Counted from the stretch's first letter, positions 23,932 to 33,610 are shown. The stretch: DNA of 64,000 nucleotides from Flavobacterium sp. (GCA_003497625.1 DNNO01000021.1:103602-167601); one strand, 5' to 3'. Numbers and translations: made by a program. Notes: generated by a model from the letters alone, not told the origin.

Positions 23932-24351
23932 TTATTGCTTTGATTGAAATGCCAAAGCATACATTTTTATTTGTTTTATCATTGAAACCAAACCGTTTGC
24001 TCTAGTTGGTGATAAGTGTTCTTTTAATCCTATTTCGTCAATAAAATCGGTATTAGCATCCAAAATATCCTTTGGAGATTGATTAGAAAAAGCACGGATT
24101 AAAATAGCAATAATTCCTTTAGTTAAAATCGCATCGCTATCGGCTGTGAAAACAATTTTTCCGTCTTGTTCTTCACCATGAACCCAAACTTTGGATTGGC
24201 AACCTTTAATGATGTTTTCGTCTATTTTGTATTGCTCATCGATTAACGGAAGTGTTTTTCCTAATTCGATGATGTATTCGTAGCGTTGCATCCAGTCGTC
24301 AAACATCGAAAACTCGTCTACAATTTCGTTTTGTATTTCTTTAATTGTCAT
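23932..24351 (-). CDS. sufE: SufE sulfur-acceptor protein
   Basis: 139 aa, the family length. The sulfur-accepting cysteine is C51 in IIKGCQSKVW, at the same number as in E. coli SufE. SufE takes persulfide sulfur from the cysteine desulfurase SufS and passes it to the SufBCD scaffold. The gene starts 1 base after the preceding lipoprotein gene ends, so it is in the operon. Confidence 0.96.
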   Translation of the reverse strand: MTIKEIQNEIVDEFSMFDDWMQRYEYIIELGKTLPLIDEQYKIDENIIKGCQSKVWVHGEEQDGKIVFTADSDAILTKGIIAILIRAFSNQSPKDILDANTDFIDEIGLKEHLSPTRANGLVSMIKQIKMYALAFQSKQ

Positions 24352-24352
24352 T

Positions 24353-24835
24353 TTATTTTTCGGTCAATTTCACAATTTTATTTACCAATTTTTCTATTTC
24401 AACTGGCGGAAATCCATGATCAAATCCATTAGCTGGATACTCTACTCCACCCGAAATAAAAGTGATATTCGCATGAGCCGCTCCGTCATAATATCTTTTT
24501 TCGGTCGGCCATTTTAAATCTTTTACTTTAGATAAATCCACAGCTTTAGCTAAAGTCACAATTTCTTTCCAATCCGCATCTGAAATCTTGATTTTCTCTT
24601 CGTAATCTTTGAAATCTCTCTCACGTGAAACGTACAAAATTTGATTTTCAACTTTTACCGCAAAAGCAAGTCCTCTAGAATTCGCTTCATATTTTATAAC
24701 GGGAACATCTGCTTGCATAGTTGCTTCTGTTTTATCTGAATTTGTGGCAACTACATTGGATTGCGTGGTGTTTTTTTGACAATTGCAACTTACAATGGTA
24801 ACCAAAAGAGTTGCTAAAAAGGTAATTGCTTTCAT
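24353..24835 (-). CDS. small lipoprotein of unknown function inside the suf operon
   Basis: 160 aa. The lipoprotein signal is 1-16 with lipobox IVSC (C17). The mature part has a short, Ser/Thr-rich linker, then a compact domain with YVSRERDFKDY, LKWPTEKRYYDGAAHANITF and a helical end. No family is recognised with confidence. It sits between sufS (12-base gap) and sufE (1-base gap) although an envelope lipoprotein has no obvious place in cytosolic Fe-S assembly. Confidence 0.75.
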   Translation of the reverse strand: MKAITFLATLLVTIVSCNCQKNTTQSNVVATNSDKTEATMQADVPVIKYEANSRGLAFAVKVENQILYVSRERDFKDYEEKIKISDADWKEIVTLAKAVDLSKVKDLKWPTEKRYYDGAAHANITFISGGVEYPANGFDHGFPPVEIEKLVNKIVKLTEK

Positions 24836-24847
24836 GACTTAAAATTT

Positions 24848-26062
24848 TTAAGATAACATCATTTGCGCTTTTTTAACCGCTTCTACAAAGATATCAATTT
24901 CTTCCTTGGTATTGTAAAAAGCAAAACTTGCTCTTATAGTTCCTGGAATATTGAAAAAATTCATAATAGGTTGGGCGCAATGATGGCCGGTTCTAACCGC
25001 TATACCTAACTTATCTATAATTGTGCCAATGTCATAAGGATGAATACCTTCGATATTAAACGAAATGACTGAAGCCTTGTTTTCACTCGTTCCGTAAATC
25101 GTTAAATCTTCTATTTCATGTAATCTTTTGGTTCCGTAATCTAATAATTCTTGTTCGTAAGCTGCAATTTTATCGAAACCAATCGAATTCATATAATCTA
25201 TCGCGGTTCCTAAAACAATTCCACCTTCGATGTTTGGTGTTCCGGCTTCGAATTTATGTGGTAAATCAGCGTAAGTTGTCTTTTCGAAAGTAACCTCAGC
25301 AATCATTTCGCCTCCGCCTTGATACGGTGGCAATTTTCGCAACCATTCTTCTTTTCCATATAAAATTCCAACGCCTGTTGGCCCACACACTTTATGTCCC
25401 GAAAACACATAAAAATCACAATCTAACGCTTGTACATTTGGACGTAAATGCGGAGTTGCTTGTGCTCCGTCGATTAAAACAGCTGCTCCTACTCCATGTG
25501 CTTTTTTAATGATGTATTCAATTGGGTTAACCGTTCCTAACGCATTTGAAATATGATTTACTGTTACAATTTTCGTTTTTTCGGAAAGTAATTTGTCGAA
25601 TTCAGAAATAATCAATTCTCCTTTTTCATTCATTGGAATTACCACCAACTTCGCTCCTGTTTTTTCACACAAAAATTGCCAAGGCACAATGTTGCTATGG
25701 TGTTCCAACGCCGAAACCATTACCTCATCGCCCGCTTGTAGCAAACTTGCAAAACCATTCGCCACCAAGTTAATTCCGAAAGTCGTTCCCGAAGTAAAAA
25801 TAATTTCGTGATTATGTTTGGCATTTAAGTGATTTTGAATCGTATTTCGCGACACTTCATAGGCATCCGTAGCCAATTGACTCAACGTATGCACACCACG
25901 GTGAATATTTGCGTTGATTTCGCTATAATATTTTGAAATAGCATCGATAACCACTTGTGGCTTTTGCGAAGTAGCTCCGTTATCAAAATACACTAAGGGT
26001 TTGCCATTTACTTTTTGCGATAAAATGGGAAAATCAGCTCTTACTTTTTGAACATCAAACAT
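24848..26062 (-). CDS. sufS: SufS cysteine desulfurase
   Basis: 404 aa. The PLP lysine is K224 (FSGHKVCGPTG), the PLP-contact histidine lies in ALEHHSNIVPW (H121), and the active cysteine is C362 (RTGHHCAQP), as in group II desulfurases. It mobilises sulfur from cysteine to alanine and hands it to SufE. It lies 54 bases after sufD with a weak hairpin between. Confidence 0.97.
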   Translation of the reverse strand: MFDVQKVRADFPILSQKVNGKPLVYFDNGATSQKPQVVIDAISKYYSEINANIHRGVHTLSQLATDAYEVSRNTIQNHLNAKHNHEIIFTSGTTFGINLVANGFASLLQAGDEVMVSALEHHSNIVPWQFLCEKTGAKLVVIPMNEKGELIISEFDKLLSEKTKIVTVNHISNALGTVNPIEYIIKKAHGVGAAVLIDGAQATPHLRPNVQALDCDFYVFSGHKVCGPTGVGILYGKEEWLRKLPPYQGGGEMIAEVTFEKTTYADLPHKFEAGTPNIEGGIVLGTAIDYMNSIGFDKIAAYEQELLDYGTKRLHEIEDLTIYGTSENKASVISFNIEGIHPYDIGTIIDKLGIAVRTGHHCAQPIMNFFNIPGTIRASFAFYNTKEEIDIFVEAVKKAQMMLS

Positions 26063-26092
26063 ATTGATATTTTTTATTTTTTATAAAACAAA

Positions 26093-26108
26093 ACCGCAAT
26101 AAAGCGGT
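26093..26108 (-). terminator. weak hairpin between sufD and sufS
   Basis: On the minus strand ACCGC pairs with GCGGT around a 6-base loop, followed by an interrupted T run (TTTTGTTTT). It may attenuate transcription between the sufABCD part and the sufS part rather than end it. Confidence 0.4.
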
Positions 26109-26116
26109 CTTATATA

Positions 26117-27433
26117 TTACAAATCAAATCCCATATTTACGCCTAATTTATCAGCGATAATACGAGCAATTTTTGCTTTTAATTCTGGGATTTTTACACT
26201 GTTGGTAACTTCGCTTGTAAACGCATACATCAACAAAGCTTTGGCTTCTTTTTTAGGAATTCCACGTTGTTGCATGTAGAACATCGCGCTTTCATCCAAT
26301 TGTCCAATCGTACAACCGTGTGAACATTTTACATCATCGGCAAAAATTTCCAATTGTGGTTTTGCGTTGATGGTGGCTTTATCTCCAATTAAAATATTAT
26401 TATTTTGTTGGAAAGCATCGGTTTTTTGCGCTTCTTTTTCAACGAAGATTTTCCCATTGAAAACACCTGTTGAACTATCGTGTAAAATCGTTTTATAGTT
26501 TTGGTGACTTTCGCAATTTGGTGTTGCGTGTTGTACCAAAGTATAATGATCTACGTGTTGTTTATCGCCAATAATGGTAATTCCTTTCAAGGTTGAATCA
26601 ATTCTTTCGCCTTGATGATAGAAATTCAAGTTGTTTCTCGTGATGTTTCCACCAAACGAAAACGTATGCACCGCTACTCTACTCTCTTGTTTTTGGGCAA
26701 TGTACGTATTGTCAATCAAATTCGCAGTTTGCACATCGTTTTGAACTTTGTAGTAATCTACAATCGCACGTTTTTGAGCGAATATTTCGGTAACCGAATT
26801 CGTTAAAACTGGATTGCTATTCAAACTTTGATGACGTTCTACGATTTGCACGTGCGCATTTTCTCCAACAATGACCAAATTTCGAGGTTGTACCATCAAA
26901 GCTGCTTCATTTCCTGTTGAGAAATAGATGATTTCTATAGGTTTTTCAACCACTTTACTTTTCGGAATGTTGATATAAGCGCCTTCCAATGAAAAAGCCG
27001 TATTTAGAGAAGTTAAACTCTCTTCTTTACTTGCAATTTGATTAAAATACGTATCAACAATCATTTTGTATTTAGGCTTTGTCAATGCCGAAGACATCAA
27101 ACAAACATCTAATCCATCATGTGTAGTTGAAGACAAAAATGAACTGAAAATTCCGTCAATGAAAACTACTTTGTAGGTGTCAATTTCGTGTAAGAAATAC
27201 TTTTTTACATCTTTAAATTCAATCGCATTTTCTTTCTTTGGGAAAACCGAAAAATCATTTTTCAAAATCGCATTTAACGATGTGTATTTCCAAGCTTCCT
27301 CTTTTTTAGTAGGGAAACCTTTGTTTTCGAAATTTTTTATGGCGTGACTTCTTAACTCGTGAAGTTCAGAATGTGTATCAATCTTTTCTTCAAAAGCCAT
27401 GAAAGAAGCTAATAATTTATCTTTCAACTCCAT
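26117..27433 (-). CDS. sufD: SufD Fe-S scaffold protein
   Basis: 438 aa. The SufB/D beta-helix core is present, with the C-terminal signature DDVKCSHGCTIGQLDESAMFYMQQRGI (seen in parts as VKCSHGCTIGQL and FYMQQRGI). The N-terminus has the expected helical region with KKEEAWKYTSL. SufD forms the SufBC2D scaffold with SufB and SufC. It is placed 1 base after sufC. Confidence 0.96.
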   Translation of the reverse strand: MELKDKLLASFMAFEEKIDTHSELHELRSHAIKNFENKGFPTKKEEAWKYTSLNAILKNDFSVFPKKENAIEFKDVKKYFLHEIDTYKVVFIDGIFSSFLSSTTHDGLDVCLMSSALTKPKYKMIVDTYFNQIASKEESLTSLNTAFSLEGAYINIPKSKVVEKPIEIIYFSTGNEAALMVQPRNLVIVGENAHVQIVERHQSLNSNPVLTNSVTEIFAQKRAIVDYYKVQNDVQTANLIDNTYIAQKQESRVAVHTFSFGGNITRNNLNFYHQGERIDSTLKGITIIGDKQHVDHYTLVQHATPNCESHQNYKTILHDSSTGVFNGKIFVEKEAQKTDAFQQNNNILIGDKATINAKPQLEIFADDVKCSHGCTIGQLDESAMFYMQQRGIPKKEAKALLMYAFTSEVTNSVKIPELKAKIARIIADKLGVNMGFDL

Positions 27434-27434
27434 T

Positions 27435-28187
27435 TTATACTGCTTGTTCGTTTTTAATCCAATCGTAACCTTTTTCTTCTAACTCTAAAGCTAAATCAGC
27501 TCCACCAGTTTTTACGATTTTCCCATCCATTAAAACGTGAACGAAATCTGGAACGATATAATCTAACAAACGTTGGTAGTGCGTAATTACTAATACCGCG
27601 TTGTTTTCGTTTTTTAATTTGTTTACACCATTAGCGACAATTCGTAACGCATCGATATCCAAACCTGAATCTGTTTCGTCTAGAATTGCGATTTTTGGCT
27701 CTAACATCGCCATTTGGAATATTTCGTTACGTTTCTTTTCACCACCCGAAAAACCTTCGTTTAACGAACGCGACAAGAATTTTCTGTCCATTTCTAACAA
27801 CTCTGATTTTTCACGGATTAGTTTCAACATTTCGTTAGCTGGCATTTCTTCTTTACCATTGGCTTTTCTACTTTCGTTGATAGCTGTTTTGATGAAATTC
27901 GTAACTGAAACACCTGGAATTTCAACTGGATATTGAAACGACAAGAAAACACCTTTGTGCGCTCTTTCTTCTGGAGCTAATTCTGAAATTTCTTCACCGT
28001 CTAAAAAGATTTCCCCTTGAGAAACTTCGTAGTTTTCGTTTCCAGCAATAATAGAAGATAAGGTTGATTTTCCAGCACCATTTGGTCCCATAATCGCATG
28101 AACTTCTCCTGCCTTAATTTCAAGGTTGATTCCTTTTAATATTTCTTTGTCTTCTACCGAAGCGTGTAAATTCTTAATTGATAACAT
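27435..28187 (-). CDS. sufC: SufC ABC-type ATPase
   Basis: 250 aa. Walker A is GPNGAGKST (34-42), the signature is FSGGEKKR, and Walker B is [12 protein letters not shown] with the Glu-to-Thr-Asp context typical of SufC. It provides the ATPase of the SufBC2D complex. Neighbours: a three-helix membrane protein gene upstream (23 bases) and sufD downstream. Confidence 0.97.
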   Translation of the reverse strand: MLSIKNLHASVEDKEILKGINLEIKAGEVHAIMGPNGAGKSTLSSIIAGNENYEVSQGEIFLDGEEISELAPEERAHKGVFLSFQYPVEIPGVSVTNFIKTAINESRKANGKEEMPANEMLKLIREKSELLEMDRKFLSRSLNEGFSGGEKKRNEIFQMAMLEPKIAILDETDSGLDIDALRIVANGVNKLKNENNAVLVITHYQRLLDYIVPDFVHVLMDGKIVKTGGADLALELEEKGYDWIKNEQAV

Positions 28188-28210
28188 TATATTTTGATTA
28201 TTTAAATGTA

Positions 28211-28594
28211 TTATAGACTAGTGTTGTTTTCTTTCTTCTCTGGTAAGATTTCTAAAAAATAGTAGACAATTTCAGAGATTATTCCTGTAAAAACAAAAAG
28301 TAAAACCCAAATTAAAATTTTATTTCCTTTATCATCTTTATTAGATCTTGTTAAATGAATTATATCAAAGATCTTAATTCCTATTGAAACCAAAAGCGTT
28401 AAAATAATTACAATAAAAGCAGCAAAAAAGGCTTTAAAAAACTCTAATTGAGGTTGCTCATCTGGATGAGTTCCTAAATTTTCAATGTTATTAAAAACAA
28501 AAGAAAAGATAAAATAGAAATAGGCTATTATTCCAATTAATGGAAGGAAATGCAAAATTCCCAACAATATTTTTTGATTTTTACTTAAATTCAT
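28211..28594 (-). CDS. three-helix membrane protein of unknown function inside the suf operon
   Basis: 127 aa. Hydrophobic helices lie at about residues 9-33, 54-78 and 92-115, and the rest is charged and short. No motif or family is recognised. It lies between sufB (19 bases) and sufC (23 bases), two genes that are usually adjacent. It is a real gene by its membrane-protein composition, but its function is unknown. Confidence 0.72.
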   Translation of the reverse strand: MNLSKNQKILLGILHFLPLIGIIAYFYFIFSFVFNNIENLGTHPDEQPQLEFFKAFFAAFIVIILTLLVSIGIKIFDIIHLTRSNKDDKGNKILIWVLLFVFTGIISEIVYYFLEILPEKKENNTSL

Positions 28595-28613
28595 ATAATT
28601 GTGTATCGTTTAA

Positions 28614-30062
28614 TTATCCTACTGAGCCTTCTAATGAAATTTCCAATAATTTCTGCGCTTCTACTGCAAATTCCATTGGTAATTTATTCAATACTTCTTT
28701 GCTAAATCCGTTTACGATTAAGGCAATTGCTTTTTCGGTTGGGATTCCACGTTGGTTGCAATAGAATACTTGATCTTCTCCAATTTTTGACGTCGTAGCT
28801 TCGTGTTCAATTTTTGCCGAAGCATTTTTACTTTCGATATACGGGAAAGTGTGTGCTCCACAATTATTTCCCATTAAAAGCGAATCACATTGAGAGAAGT
28901 TACGTGCGTTTTCCGCTCTTGCTCCTATTTGAACTAATCCTCTATAACTATTTTGTGATTTTCCGGCTGAAATTCCTTTGGAAATAATCGTCGATTTGGA
29001 ATTTTTACCCAAATGAATCATTTTCGTTCCAGTATCGGCTTGCTGATAATTGTTCGTAACTGCAATTGAGTAAAATTCACCAATTGAATTATCGCCTTTT
29101 AAAACAACCGAAGGATATTTCCATGTTACTGCCGAACCTGTTTCTACTTGTGTCCAAGAAATTTTAGCGTTTTTCTCACACAAACCTCTTTTGGTTACGA
29201 AGTTATAAACCCCACCTTTTCCTTCTTTGTTTCCAGGATACCAGTTTTGTACGGTTGAATATTTGATTTCGGCATCGTCCATTGCGATTAATTCTACAAC
29301 GGCTGCATGCAATTGGTTTTCATCACGACTTGGAGCGGTACAACCTTCTAAATACGAAACATAACTTCCTTCATCTGCAATTAGCAATGTTCTTTCAAAC
29401 TGACCTGTTCCGCCTTGATTGATTCGGAAATAAGTTGATAATTCCATAGGACAACGAACACCTTTTGGAATATAACAGAAACTTCCGTCAGAAAAAACAG
29501 CCGAATTTAAAGCGGCATAGAAATTATCTTTCTGTGGAACGATTGTTCCTAAATATTTACGAACTAATTCTGGATGTTCTTTAATCGCTTCCGAAATCGA
29601 ACAGAAAATAATGCCTTTTTCGTTTAATGTTTTCTTAAAAGTCGTTGCTACAGAAACCGAATCTACCACAATATCAATCGCCACATTATTCATTTTCTTT
29701 TGTTCGTCCACTGAAATTCCTAACTTTTTGTACATCGCCAAAAGTTCAGGATCAACGTCTTCTAATTTTTTATTTGGATCGGCTTTTTTAGGTGCCGAAT
29801 AATATGAAATCGCTTGAAAATCTGGTTTTTCGTAATGCACATTTGCCCATTCAGGCTCAATCATTTCTAACCAAGCGCGGAAAGCTTCTAAACGCCATTC
29901 TGTCATCCATTCAGGCTCTTCTTTTTTCTTTGAAATGGCACGAACAATGTCTTCATTTAACCCAATAGGAAACGTTTCCGAGTCCAATTCGGTGTAAAAT
30001 CCGTATTCGTATTCTTTATTTTCTAATTCGACTTTTAAGTCGTCTTCTGTGTATTTACTCAT
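28614..30062 (-). CDS. sufB: SufB Fe-S scaffold protein
   Basis: 482 aa, full length. Characteristic segments are [37 protein letters not shown] and the C-terminal [22 protein letters not shown] (seen in parts). SufB is the scaffold subunit on which the cluster is built. The gene follows the four-helix-protein cassette, 62 bases after that gene's stop codon. Confidence 0.97.
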   Translation of the reverse strand: MSKYTEDDLKVELENKEYEYGFYTELDSETFPIGLNEDIVRAISKKKEEPEWMTEWRLEAFRAWLEMIEPEWANVHYEKPDFQAISYYSAPKKADPNKKLEDVDPELLAMYKKLGISVDEQKKMNNVAIDIVVDSVSVATTFKKTLNEKGIIFCSISEAIKEHPELVRKYLGTIVPQKDNFYAALNSAVFSDGSFCYIPKGVRCPMELSTYFRINQGGTGQFERTLLIADEGSYVSYLEGCTAPSRDENQLHAAVVELIAMDDAEIKYSTVQNWYPGNKEGKGGVYNFVTKRGLCEKNAKISWTQVETGSAVTWKYPSVVLKGDNSIGEFYSIAVTNNYQQADTGTKMIHLGKNSKSTIISKGISAGKSQNSYRGLVQIGARAENARNFSQCDSLLMGNNCGAHTFPYIESKNASAKIEHEATTSKIGEDQVFYCNQRGIPTEKAIALIVNGFSKEVLNKLPMEFAVEAQKLLEISLEGSVG

Positions 30063-30068
30063 TTTTTT

Positions 30069-30105
30069 AATTTAAAAATTTAAAGATTGAAGAATTTAAA
30101 AATTC
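30069..30105. repeat. octad array, left arm
   Basis: ATT recurs with an 8-base period at 30070, 30078, 30086, 30094 and 30102 (units like ATTTAAAG, ATTGAAGA). Confidence 0.75.
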
Positions 30106-30124
30106 CTAAAAAACCTTCAAACCA

Positions 30125-30493
30125 TCATTTTTCTAATTTTGAATCTAAATACTTTATAAAATTAGAAATGTTTTGAGAAATCTCAATTGTTAATTGAAAA
30201 CTATCTAGCATTTCTTTTTCTGTACAAAATTCCAATTCTTTTGCTAACAACAACATATTTCTAACTTCAGCACAACTCCCTTTTGCAATTTTTAAATATC
30301 GAATGAATTGCTTGTTGTTATTATATTCTGAACCTTCAGCTATATTATTTGTAATCGAAATTACAGCTCTTTTTATTTGATCCTTAAAACCAAACTCTTT
30401 TTCTAATGAAGAATTATTTAATAATTTAAAAACTTGTTTTGTAAGCAAAACACCTTTCTTATGTACTTCAAATTCTTCAAAAGATTTCGTCAT
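30125..30493 (-). CDS. four-helix bundle protein, 23S rRNA intervening-sequence (S23/Avd-like) family
   Basis: 122 aa, the family length. Diagnostic segments are FEVHKKGVLLTKQVF (helix 1), FGFKDQIKRAVISITNNIAEGSEY (seen in parts, with the conserved NIAEG) and FIRYLKIAKGSCAEVRNMLLLAKEL. Proteins of this family are encoded in 23S rRNA intervening sequences, stand alone, or serve as accessory Avd proteins of diversity-generating retroelements. No reverse transcriptase or rRNA is nearby. The gene splits sufA from sufB and is enclosed by inverted octad arrays, suggesting acquisition as a unit. Its molecular role is unknown; nucleic-acid binding is plausible from basic helices. Confidence 0.9.
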   Translation of the reverse strand: MTKSFEEFEVHKKGVLLTKQVFKLLNNSSLEKEFGFKDQIKRAVISITNNIAEGSEYNNNKQFIRYLKIAKGSCAEVRNMLLLAKELEFCTEKEMLDSFQLTIEISQNISNFIKYLDSKLEK

Positions 30494-30532
30494 ATTCTTT
30501 AAATTGTTTAATTTTTCAATCTTTAAATTTTA
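30494..30532. repeat. octad array, right arm (inverse orientation)
   Basis: AAT recurs with an 8-base period at 30502, 30510, 30518 and 30526; 30507-30532 is inverted relative to 30075-30100. The last three bases are the sufA stop codon. Confidence 0.75.
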
Positions 30533-30859
30533 TAACGAGAAACTCTCTCCACATCCACACGTTCTTTGTGCATTTGGATTGTTAAAAACAAATCCTTTTC
30601 CGTTTAAACCACCTGAAAATTCTAATATAGTTCCTGCCAAATAAAGAAAACTCTTTTTCTCAACGGCAATTTTTACATTATTATCTTCAAATATTTTATC
30701 GTTTTCTCCTATTTCTTTGTCGAATTTTAAATCATAAGACAAACCCGAGCAACCACCACTTTTTACGCCTACTCGCACGTAATCTTTGGCTGCATCAAAA
30801 CCATCTTCTTGCATCATGCTGATGATTTTTTTACTTGCTGTATCAGATACTTTAATCAT
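30530..30859 (-). CDS. sufA: SufA/HesB-IscA type Fe-S carrier
   Basis: 109 aa. The three cluster-binding cysteines are present: one in GVKSGGCSGLSYDL and two in RTCGCGES near the C-terminus. It is an A-type carrier that receives clusters from the SufBCD scaffold. It is the first gene of the suf operon, preceded by a well-matched promoter at 30891-30920, and is separated from sufB by the four-helix-protein cassette. Confidence 0.96.
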   Translation of the reverse strand: MIKVSDTASKKIISMMQEDGFDAAKDYVRVGVKSGGCSGLSYDLKFDKEIGENDKIFEDNNVKIAVEKKSFLYLAGTILEFSGGLNGKGFVFNNPNAQRTCGCGESFSL

Positions 30860-30890
30860 TTTCTTATTTTGATTTTGTCTAAATTAACTG

Positions 30891-30920
30891 CAAAGATAAT
30901 CCATAAATTGCTTTTTACAA
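30891..30920 (-). promoter_or_regulatory. suf operon promoter
   Basis: On the minus strand TTG (30920-30918), 19 bases, then TATCTTTG (30898-30891): an exact Bacteroidota -33/-7 pair. The -7 box lies 31 bases before the sufA ATG. Confidence 0.75.
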
Positions 30921-31004
30921 GAGTTGCTAACATTTTTATAACTTATAGATTCATAGTTTCTGTTTATAGTATTTTTTGTAATTTGGCTGAAAATTGTTTT
31001 AATC

Positions 31005-31865
31005 ATGAAATTACATCCTATTGAAGCCGGAAATTTTAAATTAGATGGTGGCGCCATGTTTGGTGTCGTGCCGAAAACCATTTGGAATAAAACCAATCCA
31101 GCCGACGAAAATAACCTGATTGACATCGCCGCAAGATGTTTGTTAATTGAAGACGGAAACCGATTAACTTTGATTGATACAGGAATGGGAAATAAACAAT
31201 CGGAGAAATTCTTTGGATATTATTCACTTTGGGGTGATCTCTCTTTAGATAAATCATTAAAAAATGCTGGTTTTCATCGCGATGATATTACCGATGTGTT
31301 TATGACGCATTTGCATTTTGACCATTGTGGTGGAAGTGTCAATTGGAACAAAGACAAAACGGGTTACAAAGTGGCTTTCAAAAATGCGAAATTTTGGACG
31401 AATGACAACCATTGGGAATGGGCAACAAAACCAAACGCAAGAGAAAAAGCCTCTTTTTTACACGAAAATATTATTCCGATGCAAGAAAGTGGCCAGTTGA
31501 ATTTTATTGACCGACCAGATTCAGATTTTGGATTTTCATCAGAATTAGGTTTCGACATTTTCTACGCTGATGGTCATACCGAAAAACAAATGTTACCACA
31601 CATCAATTACAACGGAAAAACCATTGTTTTTTGTGCCGATATGCTGCCAACTGCTGGTCATATTCCAATACCATATGTAACTGGATACGACACAAGACCC
31701 TTATTATCAATGGATGAAAAACAAATATTTCTGAATAATGCTGCCGATAATAATTATTATTTGTGGCTAGAACACGATGCTCACAATCAAATTATAACGG
31801 TTCAGCATACCGAAAAAGGAATCCGATTGAAAGAAGTTTTCAAGTGCGAAGACGTATTAAAATAA
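31005..31865 (+). CDS. metallo-beta-lactamase fold hydrolase
   Basis: 286 aa. The zinc motif THLHFDHCGG gives H102, H104, D106 and H107; further ligands lie in ADGHTEKQM and CADMLPTAGH. The layout is that of the glyoxalase II/lactonase-like branch without a signal peptide. The reaction is unassigned; lactonase or thioesterase chemistry is possible. It is divergent from the suf operon, with a 145-base shared upstream region. Confidence 0.9.
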   Translation: MKLHPIEAGNFKLDGGAMFGVVPKTIWNKTNPADENNLIDIAARCLLIEDGNRLTLIDTGMGNKQSEKFFGYYSLWGDLSLDKSLKNAGFHRDDITDVFMTHLHFDHCGGSVNWNKDKTGYKVAFKNAKFWTNDNHWEWATKPNAREKASFLHENIIPMQESGQLNFIDRPDSDFGFSSELGFDIFYADGHTEKQMLPHINYNGKTIVFCADMLPTAGHIPIPYVTGYDTRPLLSMDEKQIFLNNAADNNYYLWLEHDAHNQIITVQHTEKGIRLKEVFKCEDVLK

Positions 31866-31939
31866 AGTTAAAAACAACTATAACTGTAACAAATACAAAC
31901 CATTTCAGTCCAATAACTGAAAATTAATTAATTGAGAAC

Positions 31940-33535
31940 ATGAAGAAAATTTTTAGACCACTGTATTTAAGCTTAGCTTTAGGACTTGTTTTAGCAAGTT
32001 GTGGATCGCAAAAAATGGTATCAACTCCGGTTGAAAATATTGATAATTTACCTTTAAAAACCACTCCAGTTGCTGAAAATGATTTGCAACGTTGGAGTCA
32101 TTTAGACTTAGTAAAAGACACGCTTCCTGGAATGAGTGTGGACAAAGCTTACAAGGAATTACTTAAAGGCAAAAAAGGACAAAAAGTTATCGTTGGAATC
32201 GTAGATTCTGGTGTAGATATCAACCACGAAGATTTAAAAGCGGTTATTTGGACCAATCCAAAAGAAATTGCTGGAAATAAAATTGACGATGACAAAAACG
32301 GTTACGTTGATGATATGCACGGATGGAATTTCTTAGGAAATGCTGTTCACGAACAATTAGAAATGACGCGTATTGTTAAAAAAGGTCCTGGAACTCCAGA
32401 TTATGATAAAGCGAAAGCAAAATTAGAAGAAGAATTAAAAGGACTTACACCTCAAAAACAACAATTGGATTTTATTCTAAATGCTGAAAAACAATTAGCT
32501 ACCTACTTCAAAAAGAGTAATTTTACGTTAGAAGAAGTTAAAGCAATTCCAGCAACTGAAACATCTTTGGCTCAACCAAAAGCTGTTTTTATGCAAGTTT
32601 TAAGCACTACTTCAAAAGCTGATTTCGACAAACAAATTGAAGAATTCAAGGATTATATTTATGGTCAAATGAACTACAATTTAAATGTAGAATTTGATGG
32701 TAGAAAAATTGTGGGTGATAATCCAAACGATTTAAAAGACACTAGATATGGTAACAATAACGTAGTTGGTCCAGAGCCAAAAGAAGCAAAACACGGAACA
32801 CACGTTGCTGGAATTGTAGCTCAAGTTAGAGGCAACAATAAAGGTGGCGATGGTGTTACAAATAACGCTCAAATTATGACGATTAGAGCCGTTCCAAATG
32901 GTGATGAATATGATAAAGATATCGCTTTAGGAATTCGTTATGCGGTAGATAATGGTGCAAAAGTTATCAATGGTTCTTTTGGAAAATATTTTTCTCAAAA
33001 TAAAGAATGGGTTATCGATGCTATCAAATACGCAGAATCTAAAGACGTTTTAGTAGTTATCGCTGCTGGTAACGAATCGTATGATTTAGATGTTACGAAC
33101 AAATATCCTAACGATACGTATGACAACTCTCCAGAATACGCAAAAAATGTTCTAATTATCGGAGCTTTAGCGCCAACTTATGGAAGCAAAATGGTAGCTG
33201 ATTTTTCTAATTACGGAAAAAACAATGTTGATATTTTTGCACCAGGAGAAAAAATTTATGCTACTACTCCATTAAACACTTACGAATATTTACAAGGAAC
33301 TTCAATGGCTTCACCTAACGTAGCGGGTGTAGCAACATTAATTCGTTCTTACTATCCAAGTTTAACTGCGGTTCAAGTAAAACAAATTATTATGGAAAGT
33401 GGTACTCCGTTGAAAAACACAGTAACTATTGGAGAAGACAAACACAAAGCTAATTTTGCTGACGCATCAAAATCAGGTAGAATCGTAAATGCATACAATG
33501 CATTACTATTAGCTGAAAAAATGTCGAAAAAATAA
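31940..33535 (+). CDS. S8 (subtilisin-like) serine peptidase lipoprotein
   Basis: 531 aa. The lipoprotein signal has lipobox VLASC with C21. The catalytic triad is D89 (GIVDSGVDINHEDL), H285 (KHGTHVAGIVA) and S455 (GTSMASPNVAG). About 170 residues are inserted between Asp and His, with a helical, lysine-rich part, as in Bacteroidota S8 lipoproteins. It is probably anchored in the envelope and faces the periplasm or surface. A terminator follows at 33561-33598, and the next gene is another peptidase. Confidence 0.95.
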   Translation: MKKIFRPLYLSLALGLVLASCGSQKMVSTPVENIDNLPLKTTPVAENDLQRWSHLDLVKDTLPGMSVDKAYKELLKGKKGQKVIVGIVDSGVDINHEDLKAVIWTNPKEIAGNKIDDDKNGYVDDMHGWNFLGNAVHEQLEMTRIVKKGPGTPDYDKAKAKLEEELKGLTPQKQQLDFILNAEKQLATYFKKSNFTLEEVKAIPATETSLAQPKAVFMQVLSTTSKADFDKQIEEFKDYIYGQMNYNLNVEFDGRKIVGDNPNDLKDTRYGNNNVVGPEPKEAKHGTHVAGIVAQVRGNNKGGDGVTNNAQIMTIRAVPNGDEYDKDIALGIRYAVDNGAKVINGSFGKYFSQNKEWVIDAIKYAESKDVLVVIAAGNESYDLDVTNKYPNDTYDNSPEYAKNVLIIGALAPTYGSKMVADFSNYGKNNVDIFAPGEKIYATTPLNTYEYLQGTSMASPNVAGVATLIRSYYPSLTAVQVKQIIMESGTPLKNTVTIGEDKHKANFADASKSGRIVNAYNALLLAEKMSKK

Positions 33536-33560
33536 AAATTTCACTACTTTAGTAAAACCA

Positions 33561-33598
33561 AAACCTACAGGTTCTCAAATTCTTGTAGGTTTTTCTTT
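33561..33598 (+). terminator. rho-independent terminator after the S8 peptidase gene
   Basis: AAACCTACA pairs with TGTAGGTTT around a 14-base loop and is followed by T residues. Confidence 0.8.
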
Positions 33599-33610
33599 TA
33601 AAAATTGATT

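Larger units (their letters stand above)
30069..30532. mobile_element. putative four-helix-protein cassette bounded by inverted octad arrays
   Basis: The left array at 30069-30105 carries ATT every 8 bases. The right array at 30494-30532 carries AAT every 8 bases, and its last 26 bases (30507-30532) are a near match to the reverse complement of 30075-30100. Between them lies only the 122-aa four-helix gene. The right array reaches into the sufA stop codon. Removing the cassette would put sufA directly before sufB, the ordinary order. No transposase is present, and mobility is inference. Confidence 0.5.

Noticed and set aside
24614..24631. CTCTCACGTGAAACGT inside the lipoprotein gene as a parS site
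   Set aside because: Only the CACGTGAAAC half matches; the left half is wrong, so it is likely a chance CACGTG.
30125..30493. Four-helix gene as part of a diversity-generating retroelement
   Set aside because: No reverse transcriptase, template repeat or variable-repeat target gene is visible in the window.
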